The notes beneath the pieces were generated by a model, which was not told where the DNA came from, searched no databases, and saw only the letters and a list, made by a program, of their open reading frames with translations. DNA of 64,000 bases from Amoebophrya sp. A120 (taxonomy: Eukaryota; Sar; Dinophyceae; Syndiniales; Amoebophryaceae), in assembly GCA_905178155.1 (NCBI GenBank), contig CAJINV010000007.1, positions 2,275,151 to 2,339,150 of the forward strand. Direction: 5' to 3'. Both the position numbers and the translations under genes were made by a program. Below are positions 32,247 to 44,223 of the stretch, in pieces (within the stretch, counting starts at the first letter, position 1; each line of letters starts with the position of its first letter).

Positions 32247-33818
32247 ATAATTGAAGGAAGAAACTTCAGCACTGTGATTGGAAATTTCACCAGCTCCTTA
32301 CTTTATTTATCGCCGCTCGCTCCCAGCTCCAACATCTCTCGTCTAGTAGTATGCACTTTTTCATCGCGTTTTTGCATTCTGTCAACCACTTCAAAGGCCT
32401 GTTTTGTCGTGTTCTTCCTGTGTGTGGCGCTCTCTACCAATATCTCGTGGCAATGGAGAAAAAAAAACACAGCAAAACTGGCTTCCATTGAAGAAAGACC
32501 GTCTACCAGTGTCTGACTCCGTTTGATGCTCTCATTGCCAACGCCAATGCTACCACCAAGTCCCCTCGGCCTTTTCTCTCGTCACGCACATGAAAAACTA
32601 GAAAAGTTCCGCGACTCTTGCAACAGCCAAAGAATGCAATGTATCAAGAAAATGCAAACGCAACCTTCAACAACATGCAACCTGAAGAACATGCGAGAAC
32701 CTGAACAACATGCAACCTGAACAACATGCAAGAACTTGCCTGAACAACATGCAACGTGAACAACAGCAACGCACCAGGAACAGGAACTTCACCAGCACCT
32801 CGAATACTGTGCACCACTTTCGACGGTGTTCGTGTTGCCTGTCAACGGGGTCGGAGAGGCGATTCTTGATGTGTCTCTCAAAAGATCATACACAGGGGAA
32901 TCTTCAATGGCAGGGCGGGTTACGCCACAAAAAAGTCAAAGAGTAAGAGGGAGTGCAACATCATACAACCCAAACCAAACGTCTTTTACTTTTTTTATAC
33001 CTTCAGTGTTCTTCGTTCTTGGAAGGAAAAATGTTTCTAGTCTTTAATTTAGTAGATTTAGATATACAAAATTGGGCCACTTCAGCAGTCCTCTGTCGGG
33101 GGGCAATTCTTGGGCTGTGCTCTTTCGGGGTTCATGATCGCGAGTGCGATTGTATGAAGAACTACTTTTTATGCGGAAGCGCAGACAACTAGCCGCTGCC
33201 GCGCTACTTTTTGTAGAGGATACACAAAAATAGCTAAACTGTGTAACTCAAGTCGGAAATTGTACACGGGAGGGCACTCGTTGAGGAGGCCTCGCACTGC
33301 ATGTGCTAACTTGTAGATGTACAACTGAGAGGTCGTATTAATCTACGTACTAGATTAAGTGGATAAGCCTGGTTCCTCGCGAAAACAAAAGTGGGAAAAC
33401 GTCGCGACGAACGTGCAGAGGCAATAACAAGGGCATCACCGAAATAAGTACTTAACTTCAAGTTCAAATGCCAATGCGTGCTCTTGCGGGTAACATAAAA
33501 ATGTTAAGGTTGAAAAAAATGCACCAGCGGAAGTATGTTTGCTTGTTTGTATAATTCTCCCCCTCTTCATCCTCAAAACGAAAACACAACACCCGGGCCG
33601 TCGAGCAGCTGGGTTTTTTTGCTTAATAACTTCGTCTGCCACTGTCCGTGTCGGTGTCCCCGCCAACCGCAAGAACCACGCGCCGGCTCCGCCTGCGCTC
33701 TTTCGTCTTGTTGCGGATCTTCACCTTCAGCGAAGACGGTCTTCTATGAATGTCGTACGTTGTTAACGCTCTGCGGTCGGGATGAAGAATGTATATGCAG
33801 GCTTTTTCTTTTTCTGTT
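32247..33818. other. Intergenic, no gene recognised
   Basis: About 1.6 kb upstream of the CRT-like gene. Apart from the short repeats at 32668-32768, only small frames are present. Confidence 0.45.
32668..32768. repeat. Imperfect tandem repeats of an AACATGCAACCTGA-like unit
   Basis: About six degenerate copies of a roughly 15-bp unit (CAACATGCAACCTGA and variants such as GAACATGCGAGAACCTGA) follow each other. They lie in non-coding sequence upstream of the CRT-like gene. Confidence 0.65.
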
Positions 33819-35879
33819 TCATCTTGGCGCTAGAAATACACCTTCCGTAGTTGTACCAGTTCCAGTGTCGACCTTCTGCTCCTCCAACGGACGAGGCTCA
33901 TTGGAATAATCTGCCACGGATTTGTCCTCCCCGATTTCCTCCGTGAGCCCATTGCGGAATTCCAGAATGAACCGCGAACCCAAGTCGTTCCGCAGAAACA
34001 GCACGGCTTCTTCCGCATTTACGATTTCATTTTCAGCTTGACGATCAAGAAGTGCATTTCGAAAGTTCTCCACTCCGACCTTTCTCGCGGCAATCAGCTT
34101 TTGGTTTGTCGCGGTTTGGTACTCCGTCAAAGAGTCGTAGTTGTCCCGATATTTCGCATACAGCAACACCCACCACCCACAGCTCCAGTCGTCTTGCTGA
34201 AAAGGAAATCCATTTTTCACGAGATGAGTATCCGCGGTCCTCGGGCCGTCGAAAGGGGCCGCTCCTTTGGTCGTTTCCTGCAGGAGCGCGTCCCCGAACT
34301 CTGTCGGGCCGAAGAAACTGTTATCGGGCAGCAAATAAGATCTGCTTCCACCCCCCGACCTGTCAAACTTCGTACTCTGGAACGCATGCTGGAAGACTTT
34401 CCGCCCGGTAGACCACCAAGCTCCCTCCTCATTGTACTTTTTTGTGAGGGCTTTCGAGTCGAGCAGTTGCTCCAGCTCAGCTTCTGCTTCGGTCGTCTCG
34501 CGTAGAAAAGGGTTCGTCTTTCGGTCCATGCTACCCGCATCGGTTCCCTTTAGCGCGAGACGCGAGGACTTCATGCCGTCCTCAACGTTGTCGCTGCCGT
34601 GGCTGTTGTGATATTCAACGGAGTAGTGCAGAGCGTGGGGAAATAAACCGTCCGAATCGGAGGTTCCGGAAAACCGGATCTGGATCCGAAAGACCACCCA
34701 ATGACCCGCGTTGCGCGTCAGTTTTTCCAGCTTGCCCTGCGCCGTTTCGGTCGGCAAGTTTTGCTTCAAGTAAACACCCCACGGAAGCTGGACCGGCAGA
34801 TACAGGGCGACAAAGTTCTTCCCCGCCGTGAGATGCTCTTTCAATTCTTGGATCGTACAGTGTCGGAGCTCCTTCTCGATTTTTCCCAGTTGGGCTTTCA
34901 GATGTTCCTTGAGCCCGGCTGCGCCGCTACGTGCGCTCGTCTCCCACCGCACGTGCGGAATCTCCTCGGACAGTGTGGCCTTGAAAAACCAGTGGTGGAA
35001 GTCTAGGAGTGCCTTTTTCAAAGCCTTCAATTCGCGAGAAATCTTGTTCCCGCCGATAGTACCAGTTCTTGGTGTATAATTACTAGCGCCGGATAGGAGG
35101 TGGAGTTGCTGTCGTTGTTGTTCTTCTGTTGGGTCCTCGTCAACGGCTGGGAAGATCATGGGAGGACTACTAACGATCATATTTTCGTTCAAGACCCCGT
35201 ACTTTTTTGCCAAAAGAAAATGGAGCTTTGGCTGCAACCCGGCGGAAGCAAGCGCCAGCTCGAGGAAACCCGGTTTCACCTCGCTATCCGTGAAGCCACT
35301 GCGGAGCTTTCCCCCAGAGAGGAGCTTTTGTTTATATTCGGCAATTTCTTGCTTCAGTGCGGCCTCAATTTCGCTCGTCTCCGTCTCGTCGAGGATAACA
35401 TCGAAAGCATCTTCTACTTCTCCTTCAACATCATCTGGAGACGAGGACCCATCTTCACCCGGCAGCTGGTCGTGCCCATCTATCTGCTCTTGTTGCTCTG
35501 CAGGTAGAAGTAGATCTTCAGGAGGAGTAGAAGTGCCACTCCCGCTGCCCTGTGACACAGTTGTCCTCGTAGTCGTACTGCCACTGGAATCGGACGGCGT
35601 CGAGGACGATAACACAGCTCCAACATGAGCAAGGTCCCCTTCCCGCCCTCCAGGCTTCTGCTCTCCTTGTTCCTCCGTTGGAGATTGTTGTGGCGCTGGT
35701 GTTGGGGCCGCTCCACCAAAGAGGGTACTGAGCCACATCGCGGAAACGCCGGTAATACCGGGCTCGTGCGCAGACAGGAAAACAATCGCCAGAGTCGACA
35801 CGAGAGTCACGACCGGCGGTGCAGCCCGCCTCGGCTTGGGATACATCAGAAAACTTGCCTTCATTCGGTGAGCCTCCAT
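33819..35879 (-). CDS. Ulp1/C48-like cysteine protease with N-terminal membrane anchor
   Basis: Single exon, ATG at 35879, 686 aa. A hydrophobic stretch near residues 21-40 (PPVVTLVSTLAIVFLSAHEP) looks like a signal peptide or anchor. An acidic Ser/Thr/Glu-rich linker follows to about residue 250. The C-terminal half shows the order of catalytic residues of Ulp1-type (adenain-like, C48) proteases: His in GHWVVFRIQI (~392), Asn in EYHNSHGS (~425) where many members have Asp, and Gln/Cys in FQQDDWSCGWWVLL (~560-570). SUMO/ubiquitin-like processing is the usual role, but a secreted or lumenal form would be unusual and the substrate cannot be named. No introns are seen. The family call rests on spacing of motifs and is inferential. 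Confidence 0.6.
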   Translation of the reverse strand: MEAHRMKASFLMYPKPRRAAPPVVTLVSTLAIVFLSAHEPGITGVSAMWLSTLFGGAAPTPAPQQSPTEEQGEQKPGGREGDLAHVGAVLSSSTPSDSSGSTTTRTTVSQGSGSGTSTPPEDLLLPAEQQEQIDGHDQLPGEDGSSSPDDVEGEVEDAFDVILDETETSEIEAALKQEIAEYKQKLLSGGKLRSGFTDSEVKPGFLELALASAGLQPKLHFLLAKKYGVLNENMIVSSPPMIFPAVDEDPTEEQQRQQLHLLSGASNYTPRTGTIGGNKISRELKALKKALLDFHHWFFKATLSEEIPHVRWETSARSGAAGLKEHLKAQLGKIEKELRHCTIQELKEHLTAGKNFVALYLPVQLPWGVYLKQNLPTETAQGKLEKLTRNAGHWVVFRIQIRFSGTSDSDGLFPHALHYSVEYHNSHGSDNVEDGMKSSRLALKGTDAGSMDRKTNPFLRETTEAEAELEQLLDSKALTKKYNEEGAWWSTGRKVFQHAFQSTKFDRSGGGSRSYLLPDNSFFGPTEFGDALLQETTKGAAPFDGPRTADTHLVKNGFPFQQDDWSCGWWVLLYAKYRDNYDSLTEYQTATNQKLIAARKVGVENFRNALLDRQAENEIVNAEEAVLFLRNDLGSRFILEFRNGLTEEIGEDKSVADYSNEPRPLEEQKVDTGTGTTTEGVFLAPR

Positions 35880-36336
35880 ATTCTTTCTTTATTCAGCGTT
35901 GTGCGTTTACAAAATAGTGAGAAGAGAAATGACGTAAAAATCCTGCGAATGTACGTCGGTCGCTACAACGGCGTAGGTGCTTATGTTTTTGTGGTTAGTT
36001 CTATAATTATTTTGAAAAAAGTGGCACAAAATATGATTCAAAACTCTACGGGGCTCGTATCTACTAAGTCAGTTTGAGTTCGATTACGATTGTCACAGAT
36101 TCCCTTCTTGCTTTCTCATCAATACTCAATTTGTATACTTTTTTCAAGAACAGGGATTCGGGGGCCGGAGCCGCTCGAGAATGAAATTAATCGTGGCGAA
36201 GACGGTATCTAAAAGATGTTTCCAAAAACAGAACTTCTGGATCTTTTGACCAATAAATGAAGCAAATGAGTAACATTCCATAAAAAAAAGGCTTCTGACA
36301 CTTTTTCGAAATGATCTTTTTGGATCGATGATTTAG

Positions 36337-36367
<31 letters not shown>

Positions 36368-37307
36368 CATGCCCGGGCATGGCTTCAAATATTCAAGGCC
36401 CTAAAAGTTCCGTTGCAATCCCAATTTCTTCTTTCTCGATTTGATCTCGCAATACGACCACAGCTGATCATGAACAACTTGTGGATTCTATGATCTAGGA
36501 AGTTGAAGATAAAATCTTTATTTGGCTCTGATCGATTTATTCGCATCACGATTTGATTCTTTCGGAGGGCAACAAATTCTTGCCACAGACGGCCATCTGC
36601 TCTGCAAGGAGTTTCAATCTCTCAGAGAAGCAGGCGTTTTAGCAAACACAAACTTTTTCGGTTTTCGTCAAATGGACGATTCCTAGAACGTTCTGCTCCA
36701 TTTATTTCGATCATCAGATTTATGTACTTTTTGTTTATTTTCATCGAAAAATAAGGATGTTTACATGTGGCAGTCTCGCAGCACCAGTAAGAGCAGAGTA
36801 ACAATCTATGTATGTAAATCGTGATACATAAACAAAACGTTTTCTGCTTCTGCTCCGTGACCACGATAGGTGCATGAATAAAACGTCGGAATAAACTACA
36901 ACTCCCAACTTTTGTCGTGAGGATTTTCATCGATCCAACACACGACATCATCCTGCGTCAAAACAAACAAGTGCAGCTCACGATCGCGCCATGGTAATTT
37001 TTGATCATTTTTTCAACAAACTAAAACGACGAAAAGCAAATTACCTTTGCCGAGAAACTTAACTTTTGTATGTCCTACTAGAGCTTGATGTGAGTAAAAA
37101 AATTGAGTGCAGGTTTGTTAGTACTGTAAAAATATGTTTATTGCAAATGCAATATGGTCATGATGTGGATAAAATACACTGAGAAAATAAATTATTGCGC
37201 AGCTTTTTTGATTTTGTTCAGCGCATCAACAGAAGAAATCACGGTGGAATTATTATACCTAGCGGCAGTGGCTCTGGCTCACCAGGCTCTGGGGAAAAAA
37301 AACCGGC
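35880..37307. other. Intergenic, AT-rich, no gene recognised
   Basis: About 1.4 kb, clearly more AT-rich than the genes. Contains the (TTTC)n tract noted separately. Only short frames are seen. Confidence 0.5.
36339..36368. repeat. (TTTC)n microsatellite
   Basis: About seven uninterrupted copies of the tetranucleotide in AT-rich spacer, directly followed by a short palindrome CATGCCCGGGCATG (36368-36381). Confidence 0.85.
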
Positions 37308-39911
37308 TTAAAGATGTATTCCCAAACCCCCCGCCCAAAAAATTGTCGCCATGGCGTTCCAGGCCTGTGAAAAAAAGTGCTGCTTCTGTCCTAATTTGGC
37401 AGTTTCATCTGTGGTAGGTGCAGATGCAGGACCGGTTTCCTCCTCGGCGTTCTCCGTGCTGTCAGAATACTGATCATCCTCATCGTCCGGTACTGCCTGT
37501 CCTTTTCCAGCCGATGAAAATTTCTCGATAATTTTCCTGTTCCGCAACTGCGCGACCTGGACAATGGATAGGTTGGGGACAATTTTCGAGCGCCAGAAGT
37601 GTTCGTTGCCGATGAAGTCGATGACGAGGATGTTGGGCATGAAGGGTGGTTGATCTGCTTGTCGGTTCTCGTGGGTGGCGCTGGGGGATTGTCCGAAGGT
37701 TTTGCTCGACATGGTCTTCATGTTCCCCCATAGCACGAACCACCAAGCTTTTCCAGGATCATCCAAGGAATAAGACGCTGACCTGGCCTCAACTGGTGTA
37801 ATTTTGATTTCAGCTTTCTCACATGCGTGCTGGCCAACACAAAAACTTGACAAAACGTCAACAGTCCTGAACAAGAGCCGAAACGTGAACAGTCCCACCT
37901 GACCCTGAGCCATGGCATTCATACACAATACTCTAGTATGGGGCTCCTGGGGCATGTGAATGACGAAACCGTGTCCCAAATCGTAATCGTGCACCATTAA
38001 ACAGTACAAAATCACACCAGGTTTTCAGCCATGTCATACTCATATAGGAAGGGGTTTTCCTGTGATAGCCATTCTGCTTCTCATACCACTCTGTGTTCTC
38101 CTTGAGCATCGTAGACACCGGATTGTTCCCCATCTTGCCAGTGAAAGTGAAGTAAGTTTTGAAAAACGGCTGCTGAATGCTACGCAGCCGCTCGTCTCGT
38201 TTACGATTCCGCTGGCGCATTTTTGGATTGGGTCGTGCCTTGCCCGGGCGATGATGAGTCCGCATCATCCCAACAAATAAGTCCCACCGATCCTTGATGT
38301 TGCGCTCGTTCTCGTGCAGAAACGTTTGAAACTTTTTTGTTTGGTCCTCCATCACTTTTGAAATCTGTGCGGACGCACTGTAGCTGCCCTGGAACTCTTT
38401 CGAGACGTCAAACACTCTGTTCGCGAAGTAGTGTCCCGCTTCTCTCTCCGCTTTCAACATGTCTTTCAGCTTCTCAAAGCCTCTTTTCGTCTTGTCCTTG
38501 TCATTCTTGTAGGTGCGGATATCCTACGGAAAAATAAACGACCCATACAAGGAAAGATAAGATGGCGCGGTTTGTTTTCTGTCACAGGAAGCTTCGTCAT
38601 ACCGAGCCACAAGAATTAGGGCAAATCTCTAGCTCTACCATGAGAAACAAGACAGAAGGTAATGCGAACGAGAATGAGAAAGGTGCAGCAGAAAAGAAGT
38701 GTCATGCTGAATCTGAAGAGCCAGCGGTAAAAAACAGCACGGCGCCCATTATAGTCCATTAAAGTATGGGTGTTGCACTTTTCTGCTTGATAGAGGATGA
38801 TGCGCGGCGGCGAGGAGTGTTGCGATGAACTTGTTGTAGCAAGGCTCCCGGCGCTTTCATCAGTCGAGCGTTTCACATCGGCGATCGTTAAGCTCGCCAG
38901 AAAAGGAGTGTTTTTGTCTCGGTCAGAAGATGTTGACCACTCTGCGCCTTCTACTGCGTTCCAGTTGTCGTTGGACACTAGTAGATTACCGAGGCGGCGG
39001 ATTTCAGTTTCTCCACTGCCGGGGGAAAAGTACTTTTTCAACAGTTTCACAGCGACTTCAGGGGTACTTTTCAAATTCAGGATGAGAAGCTGGTCCTGCG
39101 ACTCTTCAGTATACAACTTGTCAAAGCAGAACGTCCAGATTTCCTTGAACACCTCCTCCGCCGGCACGCCCGGCATTCTCCATAGGCTGTCTCCGTGGTA
39201 CGCGCGGATTTCTTTTCCATTTCCACCGCCCTGATTTTCATCCGCTCCTTCAAATTCATCAAACCGTAAGTCAAACCACCGTGCACCCGCTTGGATTTGG
39301 CCCAATATAGAAAGCTTTTGGGTCTCCCAGTTTTCGGCCGCAGCAATTTTTCTCCGGGCTAAAAAACCCTTGTTCTCGCCAGCTCCGTGGTGAAAAATTG
39401 ACACGACAGTCTGCGCCCCGAAAACTGCAAGTTTGGACAGCGTGAACTTTTTCTGCACCGAGCCAGAGTCGTGACTGCCGATGATGGTCAAATCTTGCAG
39501 CCTGATCGTGTTTTCCAGCTGCTTTTTTCGTATTTCTTGCAGCATCATGGGGTCCACGACGACGCGGTCGTATTCGGCGGGATTGACAGGGGATGAGGAA
39601 GGTGCTGCCGGTGCCGGTCGTATTAGTGGTTCGCTGCTGCTGTGCTGCAACTCCTCCAGAAACGCAAACGGAAAACTGCTCTTGTCAAGGACGGTATCAT
39701 TTCTTGCTGACGGCGTCGACGCTAAGAACGCCACTCGTGCTTCGTCTTGACGAGCAGCAGCAGGATCGTTGTTCGCGATTTGCTGGCAGAAAACCCACGT
39801 GTGGTTCGTTCCAGATGAAAACAGAAGGGCAAAGGCAAGTTGAAGCGGTGCGAGGCGAAAGCTCGTCGCGGTACTCATGCCCGCTCCCCGTGGTAACTTT
39901 CTTGAGACCAT
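37308..39911 (-). CDS. Secreted PI-PLC-X-like phosphodiesterase 1
   Basis: ATG at 39911; a second ATG 11 codons on begins a good signal peptide (RLAPLQLAFALLFSSG). Exon 1 carries the phosphatidylinositol-specific PLC-X-like core: TIIGSHDSGS (~140, catalytic His), QIQAGARWFDLRF (~205) and RAYHGDS (~237, second His), followed by QLLILNLKSTPE. Exon 2 begins at 38523 after a CCGTAG acceptor and ends at 38018. A GT-AG intron (37783-38017) leads to exon 3 (37782-37308). The exon 1 donor is not fixed: the frame stays open to 38616 through a hydrophobic run that is probably intronic. The C-terminal region shares DQTKKFQ, PFF..xFTFTG and KAWWxxLW with its paralogue at 41528-44223. It probably cleaves a phosphoinositide or glycosyl-PI outside the cytosol. 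Confidence 0.72.
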
Positions 39912-41527
39912 TTCCGAGTTGCTCTGTCAGCGCCGCCCCGTTGCGGGTAACAAACTAGCAAGAACCTGCAGAAGTTTCAAAGATTGCGTGCTAGCTTCCT
40001 CTTCCTCTGCTAGAGATGACGCGGTATCATCGAAGAAGTCACAGTAATGTAACCCTTGCGCAAGAATACACGGCAGGACAAGCAGCTTCTTAGATAGTCT
40101 GGGCAAGATAGAATACAACGAGAACGAGGGCTACACGGCTACTTACATCTTAGGAAAATCAAAAGTGGGATAGAAACCAAAAGTTGTGCAGTGCAGGCTG
40201 GAAGGTGCAGTAAGTATACAACTCTTGTGATTTTGAAGATTTCATTGTATCGCCATCTTGCTTCCGTCTGCACTGACTATAGACGAGAACCAACCTACTA
40301 CAACCGACAACTTTGCAACTTCAGCCACAGAATTTTTGCGACCGAATTCCACCTCTTTCTGGAAGAACGTAGGAATAGAGGGTCGCTTTCGATGAGCCTT
40401 GAGCCACGACAACACCGAGAAAAAATCTTCAGAATATTCAAGAACCGAAAAGCAATTCATGATCACGAGGACCGACGGACAGCAAGTGCAAGAGGTCGCG
40501 TAGGAGCAAAAACGCTACTAGTACTACTTCAAGCTGTTGCTCTCCTCTTTTACGTAATTATCATATGACAACCAGGCTGTTTTTCGACCGATCGTTATGG
40601 TGAAGTCCTAGGAAGGAGTCCGTTGTTAGATGTACAGATGACGTGCGACGTGTTGCCTTTTTTTCCGAACATTTTGCCGTGGTCGTGGCCCATAACAGTT
40701 CAAGTTCTTGTGAATCTTTGTAGATGTAGTAGAAGAACACTAGCAGAACTTGAACTTCTTCCAGAACAGCACAGAATCTCGTTGACGACGAGCAGATCAA
40801 ATCAAGTAGTCACTAGGTAGTACACGACAAGAACATACGTCCACTACGTTGCATGTGCATCAGTGACTAAAACTTCTAGTTGGAGCAACGCCGTCGTGCC
40901 GGAAGATGAACAGGAAGGGTTCTCGATCCATGAGTATTCATTCACACCATCATCATGTTCATGTTGTCCTTCGACGTGCTAATGTTGTCGACCTCTATGG
41001 AAAAAAACTACAGAACAAAGCATTGACATTGTTCTCCAATCTTACAGTTGGCAATCGATGTTGAGAGTTTACTCACTTTCTGTGCTTCAATGACCTGAGT
41101 TTGTTGATCAGCAGGTCCAGGTTTGCGCATTTTTTCCTGACGCGTCGTGTGGTGAAGTCGAAGCGAATCTGTGCATAAGTACTACGTACATGTTTCTACT
41201 TTCATCCCCTACTCAGCCACCAAGGCCCGGGCTGCGGTAGTCTGTATGTATGATCTGTACGAGGAATGTAATTCCTGCAATCTGCTGCGAGAGAAGTCGT
41301 GTTAATTTCATGCTCATGATGTTATGTGTTTCTGCATTTGCAAAAATACTCGAATTCTGCTATGATTATGATGGCAGTCCAGCCAGAAATATGACGTTCT
41401 TGATATTGGTAGTACGCTGTGTGGTCTGTGCCAACTGTGTACTTCAACTTGCATGATGAACTATGTATGTCTACTCGTACTCCACTCTTGATGTCATTTT
41501 GATTTTCTACTCCCTAGGAGATCAGTT
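39912..41527. other. Intergenic between the two PLC-like genes, no gene recognised
   Basis: About 1.6 kb. A minus-strand frame at 39927-40118 could be a leader exon but has no support. Otherwise AT-rich spacer. Confidence 0.45.
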
Positions 41528-44223
41528 TTAATTTAGATGTGTAAACGGCGGTGGTGGCGGGAGATGGTTTGTGCCGGGGAAATACATGCGCGCGGGGTCC
41601 AAGTGGAAAGCCCTTCGGCCGAACGGAAACAACTGTTCGGGCCTGAGAAAGTGGCGCGCCACGTAATGGTGGTCGTGGGCGTGGTCCAACATCTTAGTAG
41701 CGCTCCCTGCGTCATGTTCTTGATGTTGCGGCTCATCTTGACGCTCTTGCTCACGACCAGGCATGGACGGGCCATCAGACCTTCGCTTCGCTTCATCCGG
41801 AAGTAGACTTTTCTCAATTATCGCGAAGTTCGAGGCTTTTATCATCTCGACAAGGGACTGCTGCTTTCCATACCTCGACCGCCACAACACGTTACCAAGA
41901 AAATCCACGGTCACAAGATTGACGTTTCGTCTTTTCTGTTGGAGTCTTTGCTTTGTAGACGAGGCAAGCATGAGCAGGCGCCACAGCTTCTCCCACCAAG
42001 CTTCAGCAGGCCCAGCAGTCGCGCGCTTGACTCTTGCTTCCCAGAGATTGCAGCTTTGTTTCAGAATCGTGTACACTTCATTTTTCGGAAAACCGGTGAA
42101 AGTGAAAGATGACCGGAAAAACGGCTTGGACAGTGACGCGTCACTACTTTCTGTGTCGGCACTTCTGGTCCTATTCTTCTTGCGCCGATGACCCTCTGAC
42201 ACTTTCGTAGAAGTAGCAGCTCCCCCCTCGAGGTATTTCTCAAACTTCCGGGTTTGGTCGCCGATCACTTGTGAGACATCCGTCGAATTCGAATATCCGC
42301 CCACAAACTCTTCTTGAAAAAAAAAAAAAACTGTTTGCTAGCTGCTGCGCCGGCGTGGGTGCTGGCACTGATCTCGGAGAAGTTCTCTCCGAGACTACAG
42401 TACTCGCAACTGAAGTGCCGTGGCTGCTTGGTCGTGCTTCTCGAGGTCCTAGGGTAATAATCTTCGGCGACGCAGCAAGAGGACCGCGACCTTGTCGCAG
42501 CTCATGCCCCTCCGGCTTGACGTGCTTTGAGGCAATAGCTTCTGCTCTCGGCGTGGTTTCTCCTAGTAGCCGCCTTCGTAGCTCTCGATTTGCTTTTCGA
42601 GTTTTGTCATGGGAACCCTCGTAGTAGGTCAGGACGATTCTCGGGCGCCGACGCCGGTCGTCGTCTCGATTGTCGCTGTTTGACGATATTAACGGCGCAT
42701 CGAACTTTTCAAGTAGATTAGGTCGTACAGGTTTAGAATCATAGATTGGCGCGGCTTTGTGGACTTCGGCGAACGTCCACTCGGAGAGTAGCGGTGTTCT
42801 TTCCTCGGTCAACTGCACGGGGTTTGTACGTTCGACCAGGTGCCAGTCATCTGGCGCAGTGCTGCCCTCGACGTCCAGCACGTCCTCGTGGGCTTTCACG
42901 CTTGATGTAGTTCTATGCACGGGCTGCTCCCGAAGATTGTCCTGAAAAGTGTTGGGGCCCCCGCGCCTGTCGTCCAGGTACAAAAACATCCAGTCGTCGG
43001 ATAGCGGATCCTCTGGATCGGAGGTATAAATATAATCGGGCCCCTGGTGTCCCTGAATCATGACAGTATCTTTTTCTAGGACAGGCGTGGTTCTTGGCGC
43101 GGGTATCGTCTGAAAGCTGCCGCTGGATGTTCGCGAGGCTGTTGTAGCAGTCGCGGGAGATGAAGCTGTAGAAGCGGTGGAAGTCGACGGAGATTGGGCG
43201 CGAGATTCACACGACTGCGTAGACGAACGCTGAACACCAGGCTTGCGTGGCTTCACCGCTACTGGCGCGCTTGGAACTTGGTCGCACTCGTCCTCATTAA
43301 TTTTGGGTCCCAACGCCCTGCTTACCAACAAGTCTGCCAGCGGACGAACATGATTCCTCCGCATTTCGACCCTTCGATCTCTTTCCGCCATCGGACGACA
43401 GAAAAAACCGCTTCAGCAGCGTCTCCGCGGTCTCGACGTCGCTTCGCAGGTTCACAAAGATCACCTGGTCTCGGCTTTCCTCCGCGAACTGCTGGTCGAA
43501 GCAGAAAGCGGCAAGGTCCGCAAAAACCGTATCAGCCGAAACAGCAAGTTGACGCACGCCGAAACCGAAATCCCCATGGTAAGCGCGGATTTCCTTCCCG
43601 CTGGTCGTGTCCAGGACGAATCTCAAGTCGAACCATCGCGCGCCCGCGCGGAGCTGATCCAGGATAGACAAATCCTGGGTCTCCCAGTTTTCTTCTGCGC
43701 GGAACGAGTTGTGCAGTGGCTGTTCTTGATGACCTTCGGTGGAACCTGCTTTAATATTGCCTAGATTTGCAAAACGAGAGGCGGCCGCAGCCGCACTGTG
43801 GAGCAGCCGTGCGCCGGCTCTCCCAGCACGGGAAATATCAAACGTGCCCCTGATACTGCCACTGTCGTGGGTGCCAACGAAAGTGAGATCTTTCAGCTTC
43901 ACTTTTTTCTGCAGATTCAAGTCGTGAATGCGTTGCAAGCCGGTCGGATCGAAGACTAACAAATCCGGGTTGGAAATTATTTCAGGCTGGTCGTTGCACT
44001 CCTGCTCTTTCAAAAGCAGCTTGTCCGCACTGCACAAACTGGGTTTTCGCGCACCGGGGGGGTGCAGGAGATTGTACGCGTTTCCAAGCTCCTCGATGTC
44101 CAGGACTCGTTTTCGCGCCGTTCTGTTGCGGTCCACTTCTTGCAGCGAGAGACCGATGCTGGGCACGGTCACACAGAGGAATAAGATCCTCACAAGGTGG
44201 TAGAAGGAGTTGACGCGCATCAT
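41528..44223 (-). CDS. Secreted PI-PLC-X-like phosphodiesterase 2, with two frame changes
   Basis: ATG at 44223 followed by a signal peptide (LVRILFLCVTVPSIGLSL). The PLC-X-like core is LTFVGTHDSGS (~112), QLRAGARWFDLRF (~190), RAYHGDFGF (~212) and QVIFVNLRS. Three overlapping frames are needed for the whole protein: 44223-43297, 43391-42240 and 42304-41528, each step being +1. The second step falls on a run of 14 A (42317-42330), after which EEFVGGYSNSTDVSQ..IGDQTRKF aligns with paralogue 1. The first step lies between 43297 and 43391, where LADLLVSR in the second frame aligns with LGNLLVSN of paralogue 1. The middle is Ser/Thr-rich and longer than in paralogue 1. The C-terminal part shares AWWEKLW and VTVDFLGNVLWRSR with it. 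Assembly errors in homopolymers are the simplest explanation. Confidence 0.7.

Noticed and set aside
36339-36368. (TTTC)n tract as a regulatory element
   Set aside because: Simple microsatellite in spacer DNA; nothing ties it to a gene.
38524-38775. Possible ninth introner in PLC-like 1 (ACCCATAC / GTATGGGT inverted pair)
   Set aside because: The inverted match is only 8 bp, no direct repeat is found, and the 3' end is a normal TAG acceptor.
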